Positions 1 to 8,863 of a DNA stretch of 64,000 nucleotides are shown piece by piece. Every line of letters begins with the position of its first letter. Position 1 is the first letter of the stretch. Below the pieces are notes generated by a model. It searched no databases. It was not told the origin of the DNA and saw nothing but the letters and a program-made list of their open reading frames with translations. A program made the position numbers and the translations under genes. This DNA comes from Clostridiales bacterium PH28_bin88 (GTDB taxonomy: Bacteria; Bacillota; PH28-bin88): assembly GCA_000987045.1 (NCBI GenBank), contig LAKY01000025.1, positions 14,352-78,351 of the forward strand, written 5' to 3'.

Positions 1-195
1 AAAGACGGTTGACCGCCCCGGGGAGGTTGGCCTTCCCTGAAAGGCGGTTGACCGCCCCGGGGAGGTTGGCCTTCCCTGAAAGACGGTTGACCGCCCCGGG
101 GGGGTTGGCCTTCCCTGAAGGGTGGTTGACCACCCCTGGGGTGTTGGCCTTCTCTAAAAGGCGGTTGACCACCTTTGGCACGTTGCCCTTCCCTG
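1..195 (-). repeat. 39-bp tandem repeats encoding a 13-residue unit inside infB
   Basis: Five consecutive 39-bp units start at 1, 40, 79, 118 and 157. Copies 1-3 are nearly identical and copies 4-5 are diverged. In the infB frame each encodes about FREGQPPRGGQPP. The array continues past the left edge. It forms the flexible, positively charged linker between the IF2_N domain and the GTPase core. Linkers of this kind vary in length between strains. Confidence 0.9.
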
Positions 196-767
196 GGAGG
201 TTGCTGCCCGCCCCTGGGAATTTGCCCATTTTGATACCCCGGATGTTCATCTCTTGGTCCCTGAGCGGGCCCACGGGGAGGTATTCCTGGCCGGTCCTGC
301 CCACCAGCTTGGGGTGTATTCACATCAGGACGAGGACCACCCTGTCTCCCCCGGCCACCTTCAGAGTGGCCTGCGGGCCGCGAAACACCCTGCCCTCTGG
401 ATGTCTCCATTGTGTCACCCTGCGGCGGCCTCGATTCAATCCCGGGACGTGTTTCTCTTGCCCGATCCCGGGTGGGAAAACCGCTTCCCGGACTTGGTTT
501 CGTAATCGAACCACCCCGCTGTTGTCCGTTGGGTACCGGCGGCCTGCCTCCGCTAACAGTCCTATTGTTTTTCGGGCCAGGCGTGGTAGGTTGGGGCAAA
601 GGCTTTTGCAATTCAATCATGTGTGCCTTAATACGAACAATGTCATCGTCTTCCAAGGCACTCATGTGCGTCTTAACAGTAATACTCAAGTGAGATAAAA
701 CCCGCATCATCTCCTGGGTCGTTAATTTTAATTCTTTAGCCAGTTCATATACTCGTTGTTTGGCCAT
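1..767 (-). CDS. infB: Translation initiation factor IF-2, N-terminal part (truncated by window edge)
   Basis: The minus-strand frame begins at ATG 767 behind a GGGGGTG ribosome-binding site and stays open to base 1, so only about 255 N-terminal residues are present. The first ~55 residues (MAKQRVYELAKEL, then KLTTQEMMRVLSHL) match the small IF2_N domain. After that the protein becomes a Gly/Pro/Gln/Arg-rich linker with 13-residue repeats. The GTPase domain lies outside the window. IF-2 places initiator tRNA on the 30S subunit and promotes subunit joining. It follows ylxQ by 27 bp in the conserved nusA-infB order, so the assignment rests on both the N-terminal domain and synteny. Confidence 0.9.
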   Translation of the reverse strand, partial: MAKQRVYELAKELKLTTQEMMRVLSHLSITVKTHMSALEDDDIVRIKAHMIELQKPLPQPTTPGPKNNRTVSGGRPPVPNGQQRGGSITKPSPGSGFPTRDRARETRPGIESRPPQGDTMETSRGQGVSRPAGHSEGGRGRQGGPRPDVNTPQAGGQDRPGIPPRGPAQGPRDEHPGYQNGQIPRGGQQPPREGQRAKGGQPPFREGQHPRGGQPPFREGQPPRGGQPSFREGQPPRGGQPPFREGQPPRGGQPS

Positions 768-794
768 CCAATCACCCCCGTAATGATACAGCCG

Positions 795-1127
795 CTAAAT
801 TTCCGGTCCCGTGCTCGTCTCCCTCGCCTTTTCAATAATTAACCGCGCAAAATGTTCATCCCAAATTCCTACAATTGCTCTTGGCGACTTGCCGATAGCT
901 AGACCAAGTTCTTCTTTCCGGCCAGCCACTAGCATCGCGACTCCTTGTTTTTGAGCCAAAGCCATGTATTGTCGTTGCACTTCCGGAGCAGTATCCTCAG
1001 CTAAGATCAGCAACTTCAACCGTCTTTTACGTCTTTTACTTAACTGTATCCGGGTAGCAACTTCCCCGGATATCACCTTGCCGGCCCGCTGTGCAAATCC
1101 TAGCAGTGTCTTGATTTCCGATTTCAT
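795..1127 (-). CDS. ylxQ: L7Ae-family ribosomal/RNA-binding protein YlxQ
   Basis: This 110-residue protein starts KSEIKTLLGFAQRAGKVISG, the typical opening of the YlxQ group of the L7Ae/L30e/S12e/Gadd45 family. The family binds kink-turn RNA; YlxQ is a non-essential RNA-binding protein of Firmicutes. A basic KRRKRRLK patch near residue 35 and the LAEDTAPEV segment fit the fold. The start overlaps the end of ylxR by 4 bp (ATGA), and infB follows after 27 bp, so it sits in the classic rimP-nusA-ylxR-ylxQ-infB operon. Confidence 0.9.
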   Translation of the reverse strand: MKSEIKTLLGFAQRAGKVISGEVATRIQLSKRRKRRLKLLILAEDTAPEVQRQYMALAQKQGVAMLVAGRKEELGLAIGKSPRAIVGIWDEHFARLIIEKARETSTGPEI

Positions 1128-1393
1128 TGTTGCACCAGTTGACTTCTTAATTCACCCAAGACCTCATCACTTATTTCTATACTCAGCGCTCTCTCCAGTG
1201 CTTTACTCTTGATGGCCCGCGTAAGGCAGTCATTTTGCGGGCAAATGTATGCTCCGCGCCCAGCTTTTTTCCCGGTAGGATCCAAGACAACAGTTGCGTC
1301 CGGGGTTCGTACTACCCGGATCAATTCCCTTTTATTCTTCTTCTCCCGGCATCCCACGCACATGCGTTGCGGAATTTTTCTCGCCCTCAGCAT
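1124..1393 (-). CDS. rnpM: YlxR/RnpM (DUF448) RNA-binding protein, RNase P modulator family
   Basis: This 89-residue basic protein carries the family signature: RMCVGCREKKNKRELIRVVR near the N-terminus and GRGAYICPQNDCL in the middle. Homologues bind RNA; in Bacillus subtilis the protein has been reported to bind and modulate RNase P, hence RnpM. Two Cys pairs (CVGC and CPQNDC) are visible. It lies between nusA (4 bp upstream) and ylxQ (4-bp overlap), which argues for translational coupling in the nusA operon. Confidence 0.92.
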   Translation of the reverse strand: MLRARKIPQRMCVGCREKKNKRELIRVVRTPDATVVLDPTGKKAGRGAYICPQNDCLTRAIKSKALERALSIEISDEVLGELRSQLVQQ

Positions 1394-1396
1394 GGG

Positions 1397-2461
1397 TTAT
1401 TCCTCCTCAAACACCTGGCCCGGATCAAATAAGCCCATTTGCGATTGACTCTTTATATCTATCTTCCACCCGGTCAGTTTGGCGGCCAGACGGGCATTCT
1501 GCCCTTCTTTGCCAATGGCCAACGATAATTGGTGGTCGGGCACTACAACCCGGGCCACTTTGCTACCTTCATCCACCAGTACCGACACCACCTTAGCCGG
1601 ACTTAAAGCGTTAGACACAAACACTTCCGGGTCGTTGCTCCATCGAACGATATCGATCTTTTCTCCCTTGAGTTCATTAACGATGGTTTGTACCCGCATG
1701 CCCTTAGGCCCCACACAAGCCCCTACGGGATCAACATTTTCGTCCCGGGAATGGACGGCAATTTTGGACCTGGCCCCGGCCTCCCGGGCTACCGATTTGA
1801 TTTCTACTACTCCATCATAAATTTCCGGGACCTCTAGTTCGAATAGTCGTTTTAGTAAGCCTGGGTGGGTTCGGGAAACCAAAACTTGCGGACCCTTCGT
1901 GGTCTTTTTTACCTCTACGATATAAGTTTTAATTCGATCTCCGTGCCGGTACACCTCTCCGTTAATTTGTTCTGAGAGAGGAAGGACTGCTTCCACCTTT
2001 CCCAAATCAATAAAAACGTTTTTCATCTCCTGCCGCTGCACTACCCCGGTGACGATATCTTGTTCACGGTTGGCAAATTCGTCATAAATAATGTTGCGTT
2101 CTGCTTCCCGGATACGCTGCACAACTACCTGTTTGGCCGTTTGAGCCGCAATTCTGCCGAAGGCGCGAGGGGTTACCTCGTGTTCCACTACATCATCCAA
2201 TTCATAATTAGGATCCAGTTTTCTGGCTTCGGAAAGCAGTATTTCACCACGGGGGTCAACTATCTCCTCGACCACCGTGTGACGCGCATACACCCGAACT
2301 TCGCCTGTTGACCGGTCGATATTCACCCTTACGTTTTGGGAACCAAAATTCTTTTTATATGCCGAAACCAGTGCCGCTTCTATAGCTTCAAGCAGTACAT
2401 CGGCATCGATGCCCTTTTCCTTTTCCAGGTCCTGTAGCGCTTCGATGAATTCCAAATTCAT
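1397..2461 (-). CDS. nusA: Transcription termination/antitermination factor NusA
   Basis: This 354-residue protein has the NusA layout: an N-terminal RNA-polymerase-binding domain (MNLEFIEALQDLEKEKGID, about 1-120), an S1 domain (about 130-200), then two KH domains (VGPKGMRVQTIVNELKGEKI and AIGKEGQNARLAAKLTGWKI). It ends shortly after KH2, with no C-terminal acidic repeats, as is usual in Firmicutes. NusA modulates pausing, termination and antitermination. It follows rimP by 27 bp and precedes ylxR by 3 bp. Confidence 0.97.
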   Translation of the reverse strand: MNLEFIEALQDLEKEKGIDADVLLEAIEAALVSAYKKNFGSQNVRVNIDRSTGEVRVYARHTVVEEIVDPRGEILLSEARKLDPNYELDDVVEHEVTPRAFGRIAAQTAKQVVVQRIREAERNIIYDEFANREQDIVTGVVQRQEMKNVFIDLGKVEAVLPLSEQINGEVYRHGDRIKTYIVEVKKTTKGPQVLVSRTHPGLLKRLFELEVPEIYDGVVEIKSVAREAGARSKIAVHSRDENVDPVGACVGPKGMRVQTIVNELKGEKIDIVRWSNDPEVFVSNALSPAKVVSVLVDEGSKVARVVVPDHQLSLAIGKEGQNARLAAKLTGWKIDIKSQSQMGLFDPGQVFEEE

Positions 2462-2488
2462 GGACAGAATCCTCCTCCGGATGCTCCC

Positions 2489-2950
2489 CTAAAATTCTAT
2501 CGTTAGGTGGGCGTTGGCTATCGCTTTCCTTGGGATGCGTAATTCCGCATGTTCTTCCCCCAGCACCACCTCATCCTCGATTAACCCTACCAGCTTACCT
2601 GTATGGACTTTCTTACCGTAAACCGGCGCATAAGTATTAATCGTGATCTTTCTTCCCGCAAAGCGCCTGTAATCTTCTTCTCTCTTTAAAGGCCGTTCCA
2701 GACCTGGAGAAGATACTTCCAATACATAACTGTGAGGTATAGGGTCATGGACATCCAATTCGATACCTGTCTTTTTGCTTACAGCCTCGCAATCGTCTAG
2801 GGTTATCCCCCGGGGGTGGTCGATAAACAGCCGAAGAAACCACTGTTTTCCTTCTTTCACATACTCTACATCTACCAACTCATAGCCTAGTTGCTCCACA
2901 ATCGGACGAGCTAAGGCCGTTACTTTTTCAACTACGCCAGTATCATTCAC
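2489..2950 (-). CDS. rimP: Ribosome maturation factor RimP
   Basis: This 153-residue protein starts at a GTG preceded by GGAGGG with 5-nt spacing. RimP motifs are visible: YELVDVEYVKEG, LRLFIDHPRGITLDDCE and the SSPGLERPLK box. RimP assists 30S subunit maturation. It is the first gene of the rimP-nusA-ylxR-ylxQ-infB operon here. The roughly 400 bp upstream contain a repeat element and the polC terminator. Confidence 0.95.
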   Translation of the reverse strand: MNDTGVVEKVTALARPIVEQLGYELVDVEYVKEGKQWFLRLFIDHPRGITLDDCEAVSKKTGIELDVHDPIPHSYVLEVSSPGLERPLKREEDYRRFAGRKITINTYAPVYGKKVHTGKLVGLIEDEVVLGEEHAELRIPRKAIANAHLTIEF

Positions 2951-2980
2951 CCCGTTCCCTCCCGTCTTTCATAATACCAT

Positions 2981-2999
2981 CAGAAAGTATGACTTTCTG
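2981..2999. other. Perfect 8-bp inverted repeat upstream of rimP
   Basis: CAGAAAGT and ACTTTCTG are separated by three bases, about 30 bp upstream of the rimP start. It could be an operator or part of the adjacent repeat element. No T-run follows on either strand, so it is not an obvious terminator. Confidence 0.4.
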
Positions 3000-3000
3000 T

Positions 3001-3150
3001 GGCATAAGTGCAACTTTGACTTCTGCCGTCGCTTACGCTCGGCACAAGTCAAGTTTTCTTTACCTGCGCCAAAGGCTTGCACCATAGGCATAAGTGCGAC
3101 TAAGCCCATAAATGGGCAAGTCTTCTTTAGCGCAAGCCAAGTTTTCTTTA
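3001..3150. repeat. Intergenic repeat: two imperfect copies of a GGCATAAGTGC...AAGTTTTCTTTA unit
   Basis: Unit A (3001-3061) and unit B (3087-3150) both begin GGCATAAGTGC(A/G)ACT and end CAAG(T/C)C(A)AGTTTTCTTTA. The middles differ: unit A has GCCGTCGCTTACGCTCGGC, unit B has CCCATAAATGGG, and each can form a short hairpin. Both copies lie in the rimP-polC gap and have no coding potential. This looks like an interspersed, hairpin-forming (REP/MITE-like) element. No further copy was noticed in this window. Confidence 0.6.
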
Positions 3151-3264
3151 CTATCTCCTATTGTACCTTGCCATTTGGCAGATTATACTAGTGCCTTGGA
3201 ACTCAAGCCTTTACTGTTCCGATAACAAAGGGGAACACTGCAAAGCCAGGAGATGAAGCAACAA

Positions 3265-3291
3265 ATGAAAGAGTGGGTAACTACCCACTCA
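3265..3291 (-). terminator. Rho-independent-like terminator downstream of polC
   Basis: A perfect 9-bp stem (GAGTGGGTA / TACCCACTC, loop of 2 plus opening pairs) lies 75 bp after the polC stop codon. On the minus strand it is followed by the T-rich stretch TTTCATTTG. It probably ends the long uppS-to-polC transcript. Confidence 0.6.
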
Positions 3292-3364
3292 TGCATCGCC
3301 AGCACTCCTCCACTCCCCATTCTTAGCAAAGTGTAACACATATTGTTAATAAAAGCAAGCGTGT

Positions 3365-6300
3365 TTAAAAAAGTGCCAACTGGTTAGTAGCGGGTAACTC
3401 CCGCAGGCAGCCGTGTCGCTCCATGACCTCCAAAACGGACTTAGAGAGTTTTGCCCTGGTTCTCACATCTTCAACCGAAGTGAAAGGTTTCTCTTCCCTG
3501 GCTTGAAAAATATTGAGGGCAGCTGTATTTCCTACCCCGGTAAGGGCTGCAAAGGGCGGCCGTAAACCCTCCCCTTCGATGATAAAGTGGGTCGAATGGG
3601 ATTTGGTTAGTGACACCGGAAGGAGTGTGAGCCCTCGCAGGAACATCTCCAACGCCACCTCAAGGATGGGTACCAGGTTTTTGTCTTTCGGTGATGCATC
3701 CGTGCCCCGTTTTTCAATTTCCACCAGGCGTGAGCGAATCACCTCTGGCCCGCCTAAAATCAAATCAGCATCAAATTCGTCGGCCCGAACGGTAAAAAAG
3801 CTGGCATAGAAGGCTGCGGGAAAACGAATTTTACAGTAAGCGATGCGAAAGGCCATGGTCACATACGCCACTGCGTGGGCTTTGGGGAACATGTATTTGA
3901 TTTTCTTGCACGAATCGATGTACCATTCAGGAATACCTTGCTGGCTCATGGATGCCTCAAAATCTGGCTTAACCCCTTTACCTTTTCTTACATCCTCCAT
4001 AATCTTGAACGCCAGGTCGGGTTTTAGCCCCCGGTAGATCAAATATGTCATGATATCGTCCCGGGTAGAGATAGCTTCAGAAAGTTTGGCTATCCCCCTC
4101 TTAATCAGGTCCTGAGCGTTATTAAGCCATACATCCGTTCCGTGAGAAAAACCGCTGATGCGGACCAGATCCGAAAAGTTTTTCGGTTTAGTATCTTCGA
4201 GCATCTGGCGAACAAACTTCGTACCGAATTCCGGGATACCATAAGTACCGACGGAGGACCCTAGTTCTTCCGGAGAGACTCCCAGTATTTCGGTACCGGA
4301 GAACAAGGACATGGTTTGGGGATCATCCAGGGGAATCTCACGGGGGTCTACACCGGTAATGTCCTGCAGCATGCGGATGACCGTAGGATCGTCATGGCCT
4401 AAAATATCTAGTTTCACCAGCCGGCTGCTGATGGAGTGATAATCAAAGTGGGTGGTTACCACTTCGGAACTGGTATCGTCGGCTGGATACTGTACCGGTG
4501 TAAACAAGTGGATGTCAAGGCTCTTGGGTAACACCATCAGCCCGCCAGGGTGTTGCCCGGTAGTACGCTTAACACCCGTGCACCCCGTCACCAAACGATC
4601 AATCTCCGCCCGGCGGGCAGGCTTGCCTCGCTCTTCCAGGTACTTCTTGACAAAGCCAAAGGCCGTCCGCTCGGCAATAGTAGCAATAGTACCTGCTCGA
4701 AACACGTGTTCCCTCCCGAAGAGTTCTTCCACATACTTATGGGCTCTTGATTGGTATTCACCGGAAAAGTTAAGGTCGATGTCCGGCACCTTGTCGCCTT
4801 TGAAGCCCAAAAACGTTTCAAAGGGGATATCGTGCCCCTCCTTCCGGTAAGCACAGCCACAGCAAGGGCATGATTTGTCCGGCAAGTCGTTACCACAGCC
4901 AACCGACCCATCGGCAATAAACTCGCTGTGCCGGCAGTTTGGGCAGACGTAATGCGGAGGAAGTGGGTTCACCTCTGTAATTCCCGTCAGAGTAGCCACC
5001 AGTGAGGAACCGACTGAACCCCTTGACCCCACCAGATATCCATCGTCATTAGACTTCTTGACAAGTTTATGGGCAATTAAGTACAATACCGCGAACCCAT
5101 TATTAATGATGGAGTTTAACTCTCTGTCCACTCGCTGCTGAACAACCTCTGGCAGCGGATTCCCGTATATCTGGTGAGCCCTGGACATAGCCATGGAGGC
5201 AATCTCCTCTTCCGCTCCCGGTATTTCCGGTGGGTAGAGCCGATCGGGGATGGGCAGCACATCTTCAACCATATCAGCTATAGCCCTTGGGTTCTTCACC
5301 ACAACCTCTTTTGCCACTTCCGACCCCAGATATGCAAACTCTGCCAACATTTCATCCGTGGTACGGAAAAACAGTGGCGCCTGGGCTTCGTCCTGATAAC
5401 CTTGACCAGCCATCAGAATCTGCCTGTAGAGGGCGTCCTCCGGGTTTAAAAAATGGACGTCTCCTGTGGCAACCACCGGCTTGCCCAGTTCCTGCCCCAA
5501 TCTCACGATACTCCTGTTCATTTCCTGGAGGTCTGCTACCGACTTGACTTCCCCGTTCCGTACCATAAATTGGTTGTTCCCCACGGGTTGAATTTCCAGG
5601 TAATCGTAAAAAGAAGCGACCGCCTTCAGTTCCTCCCATGACCCACCTGACAGGTAAGCCCGGATCAGTTCTCCGGCCTCACAGGCAGTACCCAATAATA
5701 AGCCTTTCCGGTAGCGTACCAGTTCCCGGCGAGGGATGCGGGGTTTTCTGTAAAAGTGTTCCAGGTGGGACAATGATACCAGGCGGTACAGGTTGGCTAA
5801 GCCTTCCTGATTTTGTACCAGGATGACGATATGCCATGTACGTTGCCTGTCTTTTCCGGGATCCTTTTCGTCATCAAAAAGGTAGCCCTCAAGACCGTAA
5901 ATCACTTTAAGGCCTAGTGCCGCCGCCGCTTCATGAGCTTCAGGGAAGGCCTGGACCACTCCGTGGTCAGTGATCGCCACGGCCGGGTGCTGCCACCGGG
6001 CGGCTTGCGCTAGGGCCGCCTTGATCCCCGTAATCCCATCCATTGAACTCATCTTGGTGTGTAAATGCAACTCCACCCGTTTGGTTGTTGCGTGATCTTC
6101 CCTGCCTGTCCACTCCCAGAGGTTAATGTCCTGGACCAATACGGTAAGCTCCTGGGTCATTTGATCGTGTTGTACACTACCACGTACCTTGAGGCAGATG
6201 TCATCCGCAAGGAACTGGCTGACAAGTCCCCGGTTAGGATCTTCAAAATACTTTACAGAAATCGCACCGGTATTATCCGTGAGGTCGAAGGTGACCAGCG

Positions 6301-7087
6301 TCCTGCCGCTGCGCAGGGGCCGGACATTTAAATTAAAGACTCTTCCCGCTACCACCACGGACCGTTCTTCATCCTCTATCGAAGAAATTTCCTGTGGATT
6401 TCCGGCTATTGTCTTTCCCAGCAGCACACCCTCGCCCTTATCGCCCTTACTTCCTGTTTTCTGCCGCCGCGGCGCAATCCTGTCTCCACCTGAAGCCTGC
6501 GGCAGGGAGCGAGTGATGGAAGTGATCGCCTCAGGTATCCCCGGCAGCCCGGAAGTTTCGACCTCCTGGTCCGCCGTTGCTTCCAGCATTACCTGGCAGG
6601 ATAGTCCGTAGAGTTCCCGAAGGCAATCTTCCATTAATCGCTGGCAGTCTTTTTTCTTTAAGAACTCCAGACCGGTTCTTGTGGTTCTTAATCTCAAGGT
6701 ATTACCCTCTACCACACGTTCCGCTCTGGCCAACCAACCAGTTATGGAAGGAAACCGGTGGAGAACCTCACGCCTCACCTCTTCCCAGCGGTGCTCGCTG
6801 ATCTCCGCCAGGGAAAGAGAAGGTGAACACGATGCAAAAATGTTGACTTTTGGCACACCTGTAACTTGTTCCAAATGCTTAGCCAGCATCACCAGGTGTT
6901 CACGAAGCAATGGCTCGGGGACTCTAAGATGAACTAGCCAGGTTTGGGCGTCCCTGTCTACCTCCACCCTCGAAACAGATCCTTTTCTGATGGCTTCTTT
7001 CACCTGTAACGGCAGATCGGCCACCTCCAACAGGTGGCCGAATCGTACTGGATTTTTCCATAGGGAATTTGCACCTGTGGCCATCAT
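3365..7087 (-). CDS. polC: DNA polymerase III alpha subunit, PolC type, without the exonuclease domain
   Basis: This 1240-residue replicative polymerase has an N-terminal domain (1-230), an OB fold (about 235-330), a PHP domain starting VELHLHTKMSSMDG, a Zn-ribbon (CPNCRHS...CPCCG), the palm (PDIDLNFSGEYQ; KLDILGHDDPT), and the fingers and C-terminal domain with SFSHGTDVW- and FPKAHAVAYV-type motifs. PolC is normally about 1430 residues because a DEDDh 3'-5' exonuclease is inserted in the PHP domain. Here IYGLEGYLFDD runs into WHIVILVQNQEGLANLYRL within about 15 residues, and no DxETTG motif occurs anywhere. Proofreading must come from the PHP domain or a separate protein. ATG follows GGAGAGAC. 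Confidence 0.95.
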   Translation of the reverse strand: MMATGANSLWKNPVRFGHLLEVADLPLQVKEAIRKGSVSRVEVDRDAQTWLVHLRVPEPLLREHLVMLAKHLEQVTGVPKVNIFASCSPSLSLAEISEHRWEEVRREVLHRFPSITGWLARAERVVEGNTLRLRTTRTGLEFLKKKDCQRLMEDCLRELYGLSCQVMLEATADQEVETSGLPGIPEAITSITRSLPQASGGDRIAPRRQKTGSKGDKGEGVLLGKTIAGNPQEISSIEDEERSVVVAGRVFNLNVRPLRSGRTLVTFDLTDNTGAISVKYFEDPNRGLVSQFLADDICLKVRGSVQHDQMTQELTVLVQDINLWEWTGREDHATTKRVELHLHTKMSSMDGITGIKAALAQAARWQHPAVAITDHGVVQAFPEAHEAAAALGLKVIYGLEGYLFDDEKDPGKDRQRTWHIVILVQNQEGLANLYRLVSLSHLEHFYRKPRIPRRELVRYRKGLLLGTACEAGELIRAYLSGGSWEELKAVASFYDYLEIQPVGNNQFMVRNGEVKSVADLQEMNRSIVRLGQELGKPVVATGDVHFLNPEDALYRQILMAGQGYQDEAQAPLFFRTTDEMLAEFAYLGSEVAKEVVVKNPRAIADMVEDVLPIPDRLYPPEIPGAEEEIASMAMSRAHQIYGNPLPEVVQQRVDRELNSIINNGFAVLYLIAHKLVKKSNDDGYLVGSRGSVGSSLVATLTGITEVNPLPPHYVCPNCRHSEFIADGSVGCGNDLPDKSCPCCGCAYRKEGHDIPFETFLGFKGDKVPDIDLNFSGEYQSRAHKYVEELFGREHVFRAGTIATIAERTAFGFVKKYLEERGKPARRAEIDRLVTGCTGVKRTTGQHPGGLMVLPKSLDIHLFTPVQYPADDTSSEVVTTHFDYHSISSRLVKLDILGHDDPTVIRMLQDITGVDPREIPLDDPQTMSLFSGTEILGVSPEELGSSVGTYGIPEFGTKFVRQMLEDTKPKNFSDLVRISGFSHGTDVWLNNAQDLIKRGIAKLSEAISTRDDIMTYLIYRGLKPDLAFKIMEDVRKGKGVKPDFEASMSQQGIPEWYIDSCKKIKYMFPKAHAVAYVTMAFRIAYCKIRFPAAFYASFFTVRADEFDADLILGGPEVIRSRLVEIEKRGTDASPKDKNLVPILEVALEMFLRGLTLLPVSLTKSHSTHFIIEGEGLRPPFAALTGVGNTAALNIFQAREEKPFTSVEDVRTRAKLSKSVLEVMERHGCLRELPATNQLALF

Positions 7088-7113
7088 GTCTCTCCTTCAT
7101 TCGCTCGCCAGGT

Positions 7114-7743
7114 CTATCTACCGGAGGCACATTTGGCAATTTCCCAATACATGCGCATCCGGGCAGAAAACCCTTTGAGCAGTCCTAGCTTCTCCTCTTT
7201 CATCAAGTGGGATAGATCAGGCAGCAATACGTCACGCACCCGTAGGTTTTGTTCATACACGTACCTGGTTAAAACCACTTCGATACCAAACCGGGAGGCT
7301 TCCAGGTTTGAGATTCGTTCCAGAACTTGGCGTTTGACCGCTCGTTGCCCCGAAAGAAATGGCGCTATTTGCTGGGCCAGATCCGTAGCCCTGCGACCCT
7401 TCCCAAAAATACCCACTGTCATATCCGCTTCATCCTGCAATACAGGCAACACGAGATCTTGAACGTGATCCGGTGTAAGACCGATCAAGTCAGCATCCAC
7501 AAAAAGGATCACTGGATAGACGGTACGGCCTACCCCTTCGATCATTGCCCCACCTTTACCAAGATTGTCTTTCAATTCAACCACTTGTGCACCGGCCCGC
7601 AAGGCAACTTCGGCAGTGCTATCCGTTGACCCATCGCTGACCACGATCACTTCTCCTAAGCAAGGAGCCTTGAGTAAGGGCTCTATCACTCCGGCGATGG
7701 TTTTTTCCTCGTTATAAGCCGGTACCACCGCAGACGCTTTCAC
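7114..7743 (-). CDS. Family 2 glycosyltransferase
   Basis: This 209-residue protein starts at GTG behind GGGGTGG. It has the GT-A fold: SAVVPAYNEEKTIAGVIEPL, then EVIVVSDGSTDSTAEVA and the metal-binding ILFVDADL (DxD). It has no membrane anchor and is short, like the glucosyl-3-phosphoglycerate- or UDP-sugar-type transferases found near isoprenoid genes. The acceptor cannot be deduced. It sits between ispG and polC, 26 bp from each, in the same transcriptional direction. Confidence 0.8.
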   Translation of the reverse strand: MKASAVVPAYNEEKTIAGVIEPLLKAPCLGEVIVVSDGSTDSTAEVALRAGAQVVELKDNLGKGGAMIEGVGRTVYPVILFVDADLIGLTPDHVQDLVLPVLQDEADMTVGIFGKGRRATDLAQQIAPFLSGQRAVKRQVLERISNLEASRFGIEVVLTRYVYEQNLRVRDVLLPDLSHLMKEEKLGLLKGFSARMRMYWEIAKCASGR

Positions 7744-7768
7744 TATCGACCACCCCGTGAAAACTTAA

Positions 7769-8851
7769 TCACCGGTCCCTCTCCTTAGTTGCTACTACAC
7801 TCTTGATTTCTTCCAGCAGTGCGGGTACCATCTCATGGGCCGCAACTTTCCGAACAACTTCTCCGTTTCTGAACAACAAGCCAAACCCCTTGCCTCCCGC
7901 TATACCAACGTCCGCCTGGCGAGCTTCTCCAGGCCCGTTGACTGCGCACCCCATTACCGCTACCCTAACGGGGGTGGTAACATGCTGCAGTCTTTGCTCA
8001 ACTTCTTCAGCGACATCGACCAGGTTTATCTGGCACCTACCACAAGTTGGGCAGGAGATCAGCTCGACGCCCCGCTCCCGCAGTCCTAACGCTTTAAGTA
8101 TCTGGTATCCGACCCGCACCTCATGTACGGGATCGCCAGTCAATGAAACGCGCATGGTATCCCCGATACCTTCGCCCAAGAGAATGCCCATACCCACGGC
8201 CGATTTTACCGAGCCCCTTAAAACCGTACCTGCTTCCGTTACGCCCAAATGAAACGGGTAGTCAACCAGTTCGGCCAAACGGCGATACGCCTGCACCATT
8301 AAAGGGACCTCCGATGCCTTCAGGGAGACCTTGATTAAAGAAAAGCCCATGTCTTCCAGAATTCTAATATGCCCCAGGGCACTTTCCACCATCGCTTCCG
8401 GTGTAATCCCACTATATTTCTCCATTAGAGTCTTTTCCAGCGAGCCTGCGTTCACCCCGATACGTATTGGGACCCTCCGTTCCCGGGCTTCTCGTACCAC
8501 CTGGGCCACTTTGTCTGGGCCGCCGATGTTACCGGGGTTGAGTCGAAGCCCATCAACCCCACTGTCCATGGCTTTGAGAGCCAAGCGATAGTCAAAGTGG
8601 ATATCGGCAACTACCGGGATGCTTATATTCTTTTTAATTGATTTAATAGCCGAAGCAGCATCTTTATCCACCACCGCAACGCGGACCAGTTCACAACCGG
8701 CTTGCTCCAGGTCGCGAATCTGGGCTACCGTCGCACCCACATCTCTAGTGTCCGTATTGGTCATGGATTGGATCGAAATAGGCGCATCCCCGCCAATACC
8801 AAGGCTTCCAACATGGATCAGGCGGGTTTTTCTTCTAGTGCTAAGTTGCAT
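7769..8851 (-). CDS. ispG: 4-hydroxy-3-methylbut-2-enyl diphosphate synthase
   Basis: This 360-residue IspG (GcpE) catalyses the penultimate step of the MEP pathway, converting MEcPP to HMBPP with a [4Fe-4S] cluster. An N-terminal TIM barrel (IQSMTNTDTRDVGATVAQI; VADIHFDYRLA; LRLNPGNIGG) precedes the cluster domain with SCPTCGRCQ and VMGCAVNGPGEA. It lies 12 bp after rseP and downstream of dxr, so two MEP enzymes plus uppS and cdsA form one envelope/isoprenoid cluster. Confidence 0.97.
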   Translation of the reverse strand: MQLSTRRKTRLIHVGSLGIGGDAPISIQSMTNTDTRDVGATVAQIRDLEQAGCELVRVAVVDKDAASAIKSIKKNISIPVVADIHFDYRLALKAMDSGVDGLRLNPGNIGGPDKVAQVVREARERRVPIRIGVNAGSLEKTLMEKYSGITPEAMVESALGHIRILEDMGFSLIKVSLKASEVPLMVQAYRRLAELVDYPFHLGVTEAGTVLRGSVKSAVGMGILLGEGIGDTMRVSLTGDPVHEVRVGYQILKALGLRERGVELISCPTCGRCQINLVDVAEEVEQRLQHVTTPVRVAVMGCAVNGPGEARQADVGIAGGKGFGLLFRNGEVVRKVAAHEMVPALLEEIKSVVATKERDR

Positions 8852-8863
8852 GCCGATCCCTCG

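Noticed and set aside
9..698. Long open plus-strand frame at the left edge
   Set aside because: It is the complement of the repetitive infB 5' region; the minus frame has a ribosome-binding site, IF2_N domain and synteny.
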